Both the position numbers and the translations under genes were made by a program. A stretch of DNA of 64,000 bases from Paludibaculum fermentans (GTDB taxonomy: Bacteria; Acidobacteriota; Terriglobia; Bryobacterales; Bryobacteraceae): positions 8,881,501 through 8,945,500 of the forward strand of contig NZ_CP063849.1 in assembly GCF_015277775.1 (NCBI RefSeq), in the 5' to 3' direction. Shown here one piece after another: positions 41,108-49,515 of the stretch; position 1 is the stretch's first letter; every line of letters begins with the position of its first letter. The notes below the pieces were generated by a model. That model was not told where the DNA came from and searched no databases. It saw only the letters and a list, made by a program, of their open reading frames with translations.

Positions 41108-42403
41108 CTACGACCCCTGCTCGCCGGACTGCACGCCGTGCACGGCTTTCACTGCCGCGCCCGGCCTCAGCAGCAACTGGCCGTCCGTCACCACGGTCTC
41201 GCCGTTGGCGACTCCGCTCTCAATGACGAGTTTCCCGCTGACGGCCGGACCCGTCTTCACCATGCGCAGGTCCACCGTCTGGTCGGCCTTCACGACGTAC
41301 ACGAAGGGGCCCTTCTGGCCCGATTGCACGGCTTCCGACGGCACCACCACGGCATTTTCGAGCGTGCCCAGCGTCAGGGAGACATCCACAAACCGGCCCG
41401 GCCACAAGGCGTGATTGCCGTTGTCGAAGACGGCCTTCAACCGGATGGTGCCCGTGGTGGCGTCGATCGCGTTGTCGATCACCGCCAGCCGGCCCTGCAC
41501 CGGTTGGAATCCGCCGTCCTGCACGGAAGCGGTCACCGCCAACTGCCGGCCCTGGCTACTGCGCCGCACCGCATCCAATTGCTGCTGCGGTACACCAAAG
41601 GAAACGAAGATCGGGGCCACCTGGTTGATCACCACCAGCGCCGTGTCTCCATTGGCCTTCACCAGGTTGCCGATGTTCACCAGCAGGTTGCCCGTGCGGC
41701 CCGCGAGCGGCGAACGAATTTCGCAGTAGCTCAAGTCGAGCCGGGCCCGCTCCACCGTCGCCTTGTCCGTCTCCACATTGGCCCTGGCTGTCTCAATGGC
41801 GGCCTCATCGGCGCGAGCCGATTCGCGCAGCGCATCCGCGGTGGTCTTGTACTGGTCGTATTGCGAACGGGAAACGACGCCTTCCTTGACGAGTTGCTCA
41901 TACCTCGCCGCATCCGCCTCGGCATTGCGCAGTTGCGCCCGGTCGCGCGCCAGGTTCGCTTCGGCCTGCCGCATCATGGATTCGTCGCGCGCCGCCGCAC
42001 CCTGCGCCTGCCGCAGAGCTTCCCGGTACGGCCGCGGATCGATCTCGAATAACAGGTCGCCGGCCTTCACATCGCTGCCTTCGGAGAAGTGAACCTTCAT
42101 CAGCGGACCGGCCACCAGTGATTTCACCTGAACCGTGGAGTACGCTTCTACGGTGCCCACCGCGCGCACGCCGGTCGGAACCGATTGGATCGCTGCTTTC
42201 GCCACCGTGACCGGCACCGCCGGAGGCGGACCACCGGCCCGAACCTCCTCCTTCTTGCACGCCATGAACGACATCAGGCACACTGCGGCCCCAGCTGTCA
42301 GCGCGACTCGGGAAAATCGCCGGTCTGTGGCGGAACCCGCCGGAAGTCGGAGGGGGGTGGATACACGAACTGCGGGAAGTATGGATAGTTGCATGCGCGG
42401 CAA
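41108..42403 (-). CDS. RND periplasmic adaptor lipoprotein
   Basis: 431 residues (an internal ATG at 42394 is also plausible). A hydrophobic stretch ending MSFMACKKEE gives a lipobox-like Cys after SFMA, so it is a probable lipoprotein of the inner membrane. The lipoyl half-motifs VEAYSTVQVKSLVAGPLMKV and LSYCEIRSPLAGRTGNLLVN flank a long coiled-coil hairpin (about 125-195; REALRQAQGAAARDESMMRQ, ARDRAQLRNAEADAARYEQL), followed by beta-barrel and membrane-proximal domains. It bridges the permease to an outer-membrane channel. It is two bases upstream of the permease gene in the same operon. Confidence 0.93.
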   Translation of the reverse strand: MPRMQLSILPAVRVSTPLRLPAGSATDRRFSRVALTAGAAVCLMSFMACKKEEVRAGGPPPAVPVTVAKAAIQSVPTGVRAVGTVEAYSTVQVKSLVAGPLMKVHFSEGSDVKAGDLLFEIDPRPYREALRQAQGAAARDESMMRQAEANLARDRAQLRNAEADAARYEQLVKEGVVSRSQYDQYKTTADALRESARADEAAIETARANVETDKATVERARLDLSYCEIRSPLAGRTGNLLVNIGNLVKANGDTALVVINQVAPIFVSFGVPQQQLDAVRRSSQGRQLAVTASVQDGGFQPVQGRLAVIDNAIDATTGTIRLKAVFDNGNHALWPGRFVDVSLTLGTLENAVVVPSEAVQSGQKGPFVYVVKADQTVDLRMVKTGPAVSGKLVIESGVANGETVVTDGQLLLRPGAAVKAVHGVQSGEQGS

Positions 42404-42575
42404 CCCGAGACACTCAAAAGGGAGGTTGATCCCACCAGATTAGCACCACCAACCGGAGGTGAAGCCGGAATTCAGACAGCAAACACCGCTTTTTGTAAAC
42501 TTTGCAGCCCACTCGGTCATTGACTTCGCTGCGTGACTACAGCACCTTGGAGCTGTCTACATACTGGAGCAATTC

Positions 42576-42995
42576 ATGCAGATCCACGCAATCTCCCTGC
42601 ATTCCAAGCCCGCCGCGGTTCTGGCCATCGCAGCCGCGCTCGCCTTCGGCTTCCCGGCGCTAACCCAGGAGCAGAAGGCCCCGCCAGCGAAAGCGGCCAA
42701 GACCTCACCCTCGGACCAGTCCATGCAGGACCGCATCCTCACCCTGCAGCTCTCGGTGCGCGAGTTGGAATCCCGCGTAGCCGAACTGCAGATGACGGCC
42801 AGGACATCAGACTCTTCGGGCCGCAACTACCAGTCCGTCATCAGCTCGCTGCAATCCACTGTGGCGAGCCAGCAGAGTTCCCTCCAGTCGCTGCAGATGT
42901 CTGTCCAAAGCCTGCAGAATGCGGTCGCCAGCCTGCAGTCGCGTGTTCACGCCTCCACACCGGCTCCCACCGATCCGCAGGCGGCGCCCGAGTGA
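42576..42995 (+). CDS. Small exported coiled-coil protein
   Basis: 139 residues. A signal peptide (about 1-30, PAAVLAIAAALAFGFPALT) is followed by a lysine/proline spacer, and then a region from about 50 to 128 with leucine at heptad positions and serine/glutamine between (QSTVASQQSSLQSLQMSVQS, LQNAVASLQSRV). It should form a parallel coiled coil of about 75 residues in the periplasm, possibly trimeric. There is no catalytic motif. The start is preceded by GGAG at eight bases. It resembles short Lpp-like or YbgF-like scaffold proteins only in form. Function unknown. Confidence 0.78.
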   Translation: MQIHAISLHSKPAAVLAIAAALAFGFPALTQEQKAPPAKAAKTSPSDQSMQDRILTLQLSVRELESRVAELQMTARTSDSSGRNYQSVISSLQSTVASQQSSLQSLQMSVQSLQNAVASLQSRVHASTPAPTDPQAAPE

Positions 42996-43070
42996 GCCAG
43001 GCCGGCGCTGGGGTATATAGTATGGTTTGAGATCCGCCGGTCTGAATCCCGGCGAGAAGGGACTCATCCC

Positions 43071-44489
43071 ATGCGCCAGCCACCTGCCCCGTCACGCCGC
43101 GAGTTTCTCAGCCGGACGGCGGCCGTGGGTGCGCTCGGCTTCCCCACCATCGTCCCGGCGCGCGTGTTTGGCGCTGCCGCGCCCAGCAACCTGATCCAAG
43201 TCGCCCAGATCGGCTGCGGCCGCATCGCCCGCGGGTCCGAGTTTCCCGGCGTCTTCCGCCGCTCCGATCTCGCCCGCTTCACCGCCGTCTGCGATCTGGA
43301 CACGGTCCGCCTGGAGGACGCGAAGAGCCTCGTCGAATCCACCTATGGCCGGAAGGTGGGCAAGGACCAGTTCACCGGCGTGAAAACGTACCGTGATTAC
43401 CGCGAAGTGCTGGCCGACAAGAGCATCGACGCCGTCTGCATCAGTACGCCCGACCACTGGCATGCTCAACCCGCCATGGAAGCCGCCCTGGCCGGCAAGG
43501 ATATCTACCTGCAGAAGCCCGCCTCGCTGACCATCGCCGAAGGCCGTCAGATGGCCGATGTCGTGAAGAGGTCCGGCCGTATCTTCCAGCAGGGCAGCCA
43601 GCAGCGCTCGGAGTTCCAGTTCCGCTACGCCTGCGAACTCATCCGCAACGGCCGGCTGGGCAGGATCACCGAGATCTACATCGGGCTGCCGGAAGACCCG
43701 GGCGGCGACGATGAGCCAGAGATGCCCGTCCCCGGCAATCTTAACTACGACATGTGGTTGGGTAGTACGCCCAAGGTCTACTACACCGAGAAGCGGGTCC
43801 ATCCGCAGGCTGCCGAGCCGAGAGCCCGCTACAACCGGCCGGGCTGGCTGCGCTGCGAACAGTTCGGCGCCGGCATGATCACCGGTTGGGGCGCGCACCA
43901 CATCGACACCGCCCACGTCGCCATGGGCACTGAACATTCCGGCCCCATCGAGGCCTTGGCCACGGCCGAGTTCCCCAAAAAGGGACTGTGGGACGTGCAC
44001 GGCCCCTATCACGTACGGATGCAGTACGCCAACGGGGTCACGATGTATCTCAGCGAGAAGTACCCCACCGGCCTGAAGTTCATCGGCGAAGAAGGCTGGT
44101 TGTGGGTGACGCGCGGCAAGTACCAGCTCAGCGACTCAGCCGCCGGCAAACCGCGCAGCACCGTGCTGGATGCCAGCAACCTGAACATCCTGCGCAACGG
44201 CATCAAGGATAACGAACCGCACCTCCACGCCAGCCCGGAGAACGACCACCATCTCGATTGGCTGACGGCGATCAGGAACCGGACCCAGCCGGTCGCGCCG
44301 GTCGAGGACGGCCACCGGTCGTGTTCGGCCTGCCTGGTCGCGCATGCGTCCATGAAACTGGGCCGTGCCGTGAAGTGGGATCCCGGGAAAGAGCAGTTTG
44401 GCGATGCCGAGGCGAACCGGATGCTGGCCCGCGAACAGCGCGCACCCTACGGCACCGCTCACGTCCTGGCCAAGCTCTCGAAAGGCTGA
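43071..44489 (+). CDS. Tat-exported Gfo/Idh/MocA-family oxidoreductase
   Basis: 472 residues. A twin-arginine leader (SRREFLSRTAAVGALG; cleavage near FGAAA) precedes a Rossmann domain with IQVAQIGCGRIARG (nucleotide loop), DKSIDAVCISTPDHWHAQPA, AALAGKDIYLQKPASLTIAE (the Glu-Lys-Pro is read Gln-Lys-Pro here) and the C-terminal alpha/beta domain with WLGSTPKVYYTEKRVHPQAA, GMITGWGAHHIDTAHVAMGT and PENDHHLDWLTAIRNRTQPV. Family members oxidise or reduce sugars and inositols using NAD(P). Tat export of NAD-dependent enzymes is common in this lineage, where the cofactor may be prebound. Convergent with the next gene, with three bases between stops. Confidence 0.92.
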   Translation: MRQPPAPSRREFLSRTAAVGALGFPTIVPARVFGAAAPSNLIQVAQIGCGRIARGSEFPGVFRRSDLARFTAVCDLDTVRLEDAKSLVESTYGRKVGKDQFTGVKTYRDYREVLADKSIDAVCISTPDHWHAQPAMEAALAGKDIYLQKPASLTIAEGRQMADVVKRSGRIFQQGSQQRSEFQFRYACELIRNGRLGRITEIYIGLPEDPGGDDEPEMPVPGNLNYDMWLGSTPKVYYTEKRVHPQAAEPRARYNRPGWLRCEQFGAGMITGWGAHHIDTAHVAMGTEHSGPIEALATAEFPKKGLWDVHGPYHVRMQYANGVTMYLSEKYPTGLKFIGEEGWLWVTRGKYQLSDSAAGKPRSTVLDASNLNILRNGIKDNEPHLHASPENDHHLDWLTAIRNRTQPVAPVEDGHRSCSACLVAHASMKLGRAVKWDPGKEQFGDAEANRMLAREQRAPYGTAHVLAKLSKG

Positions 44490-44492
44490 CCG

Positions 44493-45725
44493 TTACCAGA
44501 CGTGCGTGGCGGCCACGGTCGGCCGGGCCGGAGTGCCCTTGTAGACCGTGGTATGCAGCAGGACCTGGATATTCCTCTTCGGCCAGTCCGCCGGAGCCTT
44601 CTCCAGCGCCTGGTTCATCCGTTCACTGTCCGTCAGGAACTCGCCTGCCGCCCGCGTCCCATACTGGGTGATCCCCGCCGCCGAAACCAGCGTCTGCCCG
44701 GTGGCCGAATCGAACAAGCGGGAGACGATCGCGTAGTCCTCGGGCGTCTTTCCATCCGGAGCCAGGTCCTTCAATGACCACGACTGCTTGTTGGTCGTGT
44801 CCATAATGCGCCGCTGTCCCTGGTCCTGCTCGAAAACGAACCGCAGCTTGCCCGTCATTTCCAGCGTCCAAAGGTTCGAAAACGCACCGATAAGTACGGC
44901 TGGGGAGCTGCGCAGGTCGCTGAACGAGAGGTCGTTCGCGTACCGCAACTCCACCGGCTTGCCCCGGCCGGCAAACATCGTAGAAAGCAGGACGGCCGCG
45001 TGCGCATTCCCGATGCCCACAAACTGCTCCGTCACGGGAATAATGTCCCGGCCGTGCAGCACAGTGTCAGGATTCAGCAGCACCGGCGTCGACCCTCGCT
45101 GATGGCTGGGATTCGTCGCCTTATACGCCTCGTGCACGTCCCTCGACAGGAAATACACCACCGGCTGCCCGCAGTAGATCAACACCGGTTTCGTGTTCGT
45201 CATCACGGGAGCCCAGAACTGCTCCAACACTCCCGCCGGCCGCAGCATCCGGGTCGCCCAGATGCCGCCCACGATGAGACACAGCAGCACCGCAATTCCG
45301 ATCGCCATGGTTGGCAATTTGCCGGCTCGCACTGGAAGGATCTCCGCCGGCGGAGGAGCAAAATGGAACTCCGCCCGGTAAGAACCGGAACGCAGCTCGA
45401 TGCGGACCGCGCCTGAATCTGTACCCTCCTGGTAATACTGAGCCAGCCGCTTTCGGATCTCCGTCGCTCGCACCCGTACGATCGGATCTTCGCCGGTGTC
45501 GTAATCCGGAACCCGCTCAAACACCTCGATCCCTATGTTGCGTTCTTTGAGTTGGTCGTCCTTGCCGTGCAGGCTGTGCTCGACGACATAGCGCAGGAAG
45601 CGCTGCGATTGTTTGCTGTTCCGGAACGCCGGGCTCGACAGCAACTGTTCCAGCGCCGCGCGGATCGCTGTCCGCTGTTCGTCGCTAATCGGGATGTCGC
45701 TTGTTTCCGGCGCGTTGGGGCGCAT
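44493..45725 (-). CDS. Acidobacterial membrane protein with conserved N-terminal helical domain
   Basis: 410 residues. The N-terminal 100 residues (RNSKQSQRFLRYVVEHSLHG, LKERNIGIEVFERVPDYDTG, EDPIVRVRATEIRKRLAQYY) match a domain I associate with many acidobacterial proteins that place it before sensor or repeat domains. A single membrane segment spans about 140-158 (MAIGIAVLLCLIVGGIWATR). The C-terminal 250 residues (FWAPVMTNTKPVLIYCGQPV, EQFVGIGNAHAAVLLSTMFA) look like a solute-sensing or enzyme-like domain outside the cytoplasm, unassigned. The N-terminal basic helices suggest DNA binding, so a membrane-tethered regulator is possible. Function unknown. Confidence 0.8.
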   Translation of the reverse strand: MRPNAPETSDIPISDEQRTAIRAALEQLLSSPAFRNSKQSQRFLRYVVEHSLHGKDDQLKERNIGIEVFERVPDYDTGEDPIVRVRATEIRKRLAQYYQEGTDSGAVRIELRSGSYRAEFHFAPPPAEILPVRAGKLPTMAIGIAVLLCLIVGGIWATRMLRPAGVLEQFWAPVMTNTKPVLIYCGQPVVYFLSRDVHEAYKATNPSHQRGSTPVLLNPDTVLHGRDIIPVTEQFVGIGNAHAAVLLSTMFAGRGKPVELRYANDLSFSDLRSSPAVLIGAFSNLWTLEMTGKLRFVFEQDQGQRRIMDTTNKQSWSLKDLAPDGKTPEDYAIVSRLFDSATGQTLVSAAGITQYGTRAAGEFLTDSERMNQALEKAPADWPKRNIQVLLHTTVYKGTPARPTVAATHVW

Positions 45726-45879
45726 GGTAACGGTGCTTTACGGTCCTTTTCTCTGCACAGAGCATACCGCAAACCCGGCCGCAAATCGGACTTTTTTTGG
45801 GAATCCAGAGGAGCCGATCCGTAGCGCACCTTCCCCTGTCTTCCTCATCGCGCCCACACTGCGTTTGCTGGTGAACGCG

Positions 45880-46851
45880 ATGCTGCTTCCACAATCTGCC
45901 CGGCAAGGCTTCCTGAACGTAGGGCGAAGGGCCATGGCCTGCGAATTCTCCACCCTGTTTCCAGGGCGCACCACCCACGCTGTCGACGCGGGCTGCGCCG
46001 CCCTCGACGAAGTCGACCGGCTGGAGGACCTCCTGTCCATCTACCGCGACGACAGCGAGATGTCCCGTTTGAACCGGTGCCGTTCCAATGAGTACACGAC
46101 CGTCCCAGAAGTGTACGAAGTCATCCGGTTGGCGGCGGGTCTATGGGCGGAAACGGGCGGGGGCTTCGACATGGCGGTCGCGCCGCTGGTCCGCATCTGG
46201 GGCTTCTTCCGCGGACCGCGCCGCGTTCCCTCCGACGCTGAGATCGAGCAAGCCCTCGCCCTCTGCGGCAGCCGTCATCTTTACTTCCCAAAGACGGAAT
46301 GGACCCTCGGCTTCCGCCGGCCGGGCATCGAATTCAATCCCGGGGCCATCGGCAAGGGCTACGCCATCGACAGGGCTATCCGCCTGATGTGGAACCACTT
46401 CGGGATCCGCTGCGCCCTGATGCAGGCTGGCCAGAGCAGTCTCTACGGGCTGGGTGCACCGGCCGGTGCACCGCGCGGCTGGAACGTCGACATCGGCGAT
46501 CCGTTCGGTTCGACGCGCCCCTTGGCCAGGGTGTATCTGCGCAATCGAGGACTCGGGACCTCCGGAGCCGCGAACCAATACTTCGAGGTGAATGGCCTAA
46601 GGTACGGCCACATCCTCGACCCCCGGACCGGCCGCCCCGCCGGGCAACTGGCCAGTGCGACGGCCGTTGCACGCAGCTCGGCCGAGGCGGATGCCCTGTC
46701 CACCGCCTTCTTTGTGATGGGTACGGAATGGGTTCGGTCGTTCTGCGAGACCCATCGGGCTATCGGCGCCGTGCTGGTGCCGCTGAAAACAGACAAGCCT
46801 GCGCGCGGGCCCATCGTCCTGGGCGCGGCGGATGTGGAGGTAAGTGCATGA
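45880..46851 (+). CDS. apbE: FAD:protein FMN transferase (ApbE family)
   Basis: 323 residues from the ATG at 45880 (the frame is open about 90 codons upstream without a better start). ApbE landmarks: EVDRLEDLLSIYRDDSEMSR, GGGFDMAVAPLVRIWGFF, IEFNPGAIGKGYAIDRAIRL (lysine of the FAD site), ALMQAGQSSLYGLGAPAG, YGHILDPRTGRPAG and ADALSTAFFVMGTEWV. It transfers FMN from FAD to a Ser/Thr of target proteins outside the cytoplasm. There is no signal peptide or lipobox, unlike many ApbE proteins. It starts a three-gene unit: its stop overlaps the next start as ATGA. No classical flavinylation target (S/T-GA-T/S motif) is obvious beside it. Confidence 0.88.
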   Translation: MLLPQSARQGFLNVGRRAMACEFSTLFPGRTTHAVDAGCAALDEVDRLEDLLSIYRDDSEMSRLNRCRSNEYTTVPEVYEVIRLAAGLWAETGGGFDMAVAPLVRIWGFFRGPRRVPSDAEIEQALALCGSRHLYFPKTEWTLGFRRPGIEFNPGAIGKGYAIDRAIRLMWNHFGIRCALMQAGQSSLYGLGAPAGAPRGWNVDIGDPFGSTRPLARVYLRNRGLGTSGAANQYFEVNGLRYGHILDPRTGRPAGQLASATAVARSSAEADALSTAFFVMGTEWVRSFCETHRAIGAVLVPLKTDKPARGPIVLGAADVEVSA

Positions 46852-48080
46852 ATAGAGGGAGCAAATGGATGCTCGTCGCCTTGCGGATCGCCATCGGCTG
46901 GCACTTTCTGTACGAAGGCGTCTACAAGATTGACTCCGACCGCGGCACTGCTCAGTATGCAGCCGCGCGCTACCCCTTGCAGGCGGCTACGGGCCGTCTT
47001 CACAACGACTTGACGAAGAACCTGCCGCTGCCCGAGGTTTCGGCCAGGGTCGATGCCTGGAACGACGAGATCGTGAAGGTGTTCAAGGCCCGGCAGCCGC
47101 TTTCCGAGGACCAGAAGGCCAAACTGACCGATCTCGGCGACAAGATCAAGCTGGCTGCCGCCACAGGCGTCCAAGGTGCTGATTTGATGCAGTTTGACTG
47201 GACGCTCGTGCACGAGGAAGTGCTCAAACTGGCCACGGAGCAGGAGGGCGAGCGGTTCTCCTCCCTGCCGTTCTTACAGGCTTCGGCCGGACCGTTCCGG
47301 TCGCTTTTCCGAGGCCTGGTCCCGGACATGGACGGACTGGAACGCCTCACCGCTGCGTCGTTGAAACAGCGCATGGACGATCGCTATGGCGAGATCCTGA
47401 GCCACTTTTCGGACGCCGGGAAGCCGTTCACTCCGGAGCAACAGAAGCGCCTGGCCGCCGCGCGCGACACTGTCAAAACCGCCGCGGTGGAGACCGTGAG
47501 CGCACCGTGGTTCCAGACCCGGCTCGCCGACTACCGCGTGCTGCGGCAGCGAGTGGCGGAGACGGAGCTGCACGCCCCGTTCACCCGCGAACGCCTGGAT
47601 GCCGACCGCAAGAAACTCGATGTCATCGCCGGTGAGCTACTCAGCTACCTGAACGAGCCGCTCTCCGAGTTGGCCGTCCAGACGCAGACCATCGCCACCG
47701 TCGAGCAGTTGGGTGCGGGTCCGCTGCCGCGCCCGGGCGACGGCGCAGCCTGGGTCGACCGCGCCATCAAGACCAGCCTGACGGTGATCGGCATCCTGTT
47801 GATGCTCGGCCTGTTCACGCCCGTAGCCGCATGCGCCGCCGCCGCGCAACTGGCCGTCTTCTACCTGGCCTCGCCGCCCTGGCCAGGACTGCCGGCGATG
47901 TCGGTGGCCGGTCATTACCTCTTTGTCGATCGGAATCTGATCGAGGCCTTTGCGGCGCTCGTGATCGCCACCACGGCCACCGGCCGCTGGGCCGGCCTCG
48001 ATTTCTACCTGGCGCGGGCTTTCCGCGCCGTAAAAACCCAACATCCAGAAGCAGTTATGGTCACCAGGAGCCTGTCATGA
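46848..48080 (+). CDS. DoxX-like membrane protein with large insert
   Basis: 410 residues from the ATG at 46848, overlapping apbE. The first membrane segment (about 7-23, WMLVALRIAIGWHFLYEG) has the RIAIGWHFLYEGVYKI start of DoxX-family proteins. A charged, helical extracytoplasmic region of about 250 residues follows (KAKLTDLGDKIKLAAATGVQ, EQQKRLAAARDTVKTAAVET). The last 120 residues hold three further segments (VDRAIKTSLTVIGILLMLGL, AAAAQLAVFYLASPPWPGLP, FAALVIATTATGRWAGLDFY). DoxX proteins are linked to membrane redox chemistry. It is the middle gene of apbE-doxX-gfo/idh; the overlaps (ATGA at both ends) imply equal stoichiometry. Confidence 0.83.
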   Translation: MNRGSKWMLVALRIAIGWHFLYEGVYKIDSDRGTAQYAAARYPLQAATGRLHNDLTKNLPLPEVSARVDAWNDEIVKVFKARQPLSEDQKAKLTDLGDKIKLAAATGVQGADLMQFDWTLVHEEVLKLATEQEGERFSSLPFLQASAGPFRSLFRGLVPDMDGLERLTAASLKQRMDDRYGEILSHFSDAGKPFTPEQQKRLAAARDTVKTAAVETVSAPWFQTRLADYRVLRQRVAETELHAPFTRERLDADRKKLDVIAGELLSYLNEPLSELAVQTQTIATVEQLGAGPLPRPGDGAAWVDRAIKTSLTVIGILLMLGLFTPVAACAAAAQLAVFYLASPPWPGLPAMSVAGHYLFVDRNLIEAFAALVIATTATGRWAGLDFYLARAFRAVKTQHPEAVMVTRSLS

Positions 48081-49510
48081 TCCTCAACGAACAACAACGC
48101 CAAGTGGGCAAGGATAACTTCTCCGGCGCCTTGAAGATGACGCGCCGCGACCTGATTCCGGCGCTGGTGACGGTCCCCTCCGTCACGGCTTTTTACTGGG
48201 GCTACAGCAGCTTACGCGGCAATCCCGTGCGCGCGGCGCTGATCGGCGCCGGCGGCCAGGGCCGGTCGCACATCGATTCGATCAATCCGGACTACATCAA
48301 GCTGGTGGCCTTCTCCGACATCCGGCCCAGCATGCAGAAGAAGGCGCGGGTCTCGCTGGAAGGCAAGTTCGGTTCCGATGCCCGCCACATCGAGCTGATC
48401 GAGGACTACCACAAGCTGTTGGATCGCGACGACATCGAGATGGTGATCATCGCGCTGCCGCTGCACCTGCACGCTCCCTGCGCGATCGAAGCCATGCAGA
48501 AGGGCAAGCACGTCCTGTGCGAAAAGCTCATGGCCAAGACCGTCACCGACTGCAAACGCATGGGTAGGGAGGCGAGGAAGACCGGGCGTCTGTTGTCCAT
48601 CGGCCACCAGCGCCACTACAGCTATCTCTACGCCAATGCATTGGAAGTGGCGAAGCAGAAGGACATCCTGGGCGACGTCCGGCACATCCGCGCCTTCTGG
48701 CACCGCAACCAGACCGGTGGCGGCAAGCCCGGCGGGGAGAAGGGCGATTTCGACACCTGGTTCGCCAAAGTCCCGGCCGAAGACAAGCAGGTGGATTTTG
48801 CCCGTTACGGCTACAAGAGCCTGGATGAACTCGTCCGCTGGCGCCTGCAGAAACGGACCGGCGAAGGGCTGATGGCCGAACTCGGCAGCCACCAGTTGGA
48901 CGCGTGCAGCATTCTGCTCAAGGCAGTTCTGAATGAGAAGGACACCCACGGCGGCAAGACGATGGTCCATCCCAAGGCGGTCTCCGGAGTAGGCGTGAAC
49001 TCCTACTTCAGCGACGGCCGCGAGGTGGAGGACCACATCTTCCTTACTTATGAATACCCCGGCGATACGGTTGTGACCTACTCCAGCATCACGACCAACG
49101 AAGCAGACGGTTACGGCGAGCAGGTGATGGGCTCGAAGGGCACGCTGGCGATCCTGTCGGAACGCGATGTCTACCTGTTGAAAGAGAAGTCGTTGCGGGA
49201 CACCCGAATCTCGTGGGCGGAACGCCGCATCAGCCAGCCCTCGGCGGTCTCGACTTCCACTGCCCAGTGGACCTCCGGCGGCGGCCTGCAGGATACGCTC
49301 ACCAGCCGCGGCTACCGGGAAGAGCAGGAACACCTGGCTTGGCTGATCCGCCATCCGGGCGAGGGGCAACCTCGTTGCGGAGCCGAGGTCGGGCTCTCCG
49401 ACGCTGTGGTCACCCTGGTCTCCAACATGTCGGCCCGGCAGCGCCGGCGCATCGAGTTCAAGCCTTCCTGGTTTGACCTGAACTCGGACGACGCCCCGGA
49501 GACGGCCTGA
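48077..49510 (+). CDS. Gfo/Idh/MocA-family oxidoreductase, Tat-like anchor, in apbE-doxX operon
   Basis: 477 residues from the ATG at 48077 (an overlap with the doxX stop). A conserved leader (MILNEQQRQVGKDNFSGALK then TRRDLIPALVTVPSVTAFYW) looks twin-arginine-like and uncleaved. The Rossmann domain starts RAALIGAGGQGRSHID, then MVIIALPLHLHAPCAIEAMQ, GKHVLCEKLMAKTVTDCK and RRHYSYLYANALEVAKQKDI-type helices, with the C-terminal domain containing LMAELGSHQLDACSILLKAV and QVMGSKGTLAILSERDVYLL. It probably oxidises a sugar or inositol at the membrane, passing electrons through the DoxX protein; that electron path is inferred. The sequence DNFSGAL resembles an ApbE site but lacks the final Thr/Ser. 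Confidence 0.88.
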   Translation: MILNEQQRQVGKDNFSGALKMTRRDLIPALVTVPSVTAFYWGYSSLRGNPVRAALIGAGGQGRSHIDSINPDYIKLVAFSDIRPSMQKKARVSLEGKFGSDARHIELIEDYHKLLDRDDIEMVIIALPLHLHAPCAIEAMQKGKHVLCEKLMAKTVTDCKRMGREARKTGRLLSIGHQRHYSYLYANALEVAKQKDILGDVRHIRAFWHRNQTGGGKPGGEKGDFDTWFAKVPAEDKQVDFARYGYKSLDELVRWRLQKRTGEGLMAELGSHQLDACSILLKAVLNEKDTHGGKTMVHPKAVSGVGVNSYFSDGREVEDHIFLTYEYPGDTVVTYSSITTNEADGYGEQVMGSKGTLAILSERDVYLLKEKSLRDTRISWAERRISQPSAVSTSTAQWTSGGGLQDTLTSRGYREEQEHLAWLIRHPGEGQPRCGAEVGLSDAVVTLVSNMSARQRRRIEFKPSWFDLNSDDAPETA

Positions 49511-49515
49511 GCGGT

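Noticed and set aside
48077-48140. ApbE flavinylation site DNFSGAL in the operon oxidoreductase
   Set aside because: The final residue is Leu where Thr or Ser must carry FMN, and related leaders in this family lack the SGA sequence.
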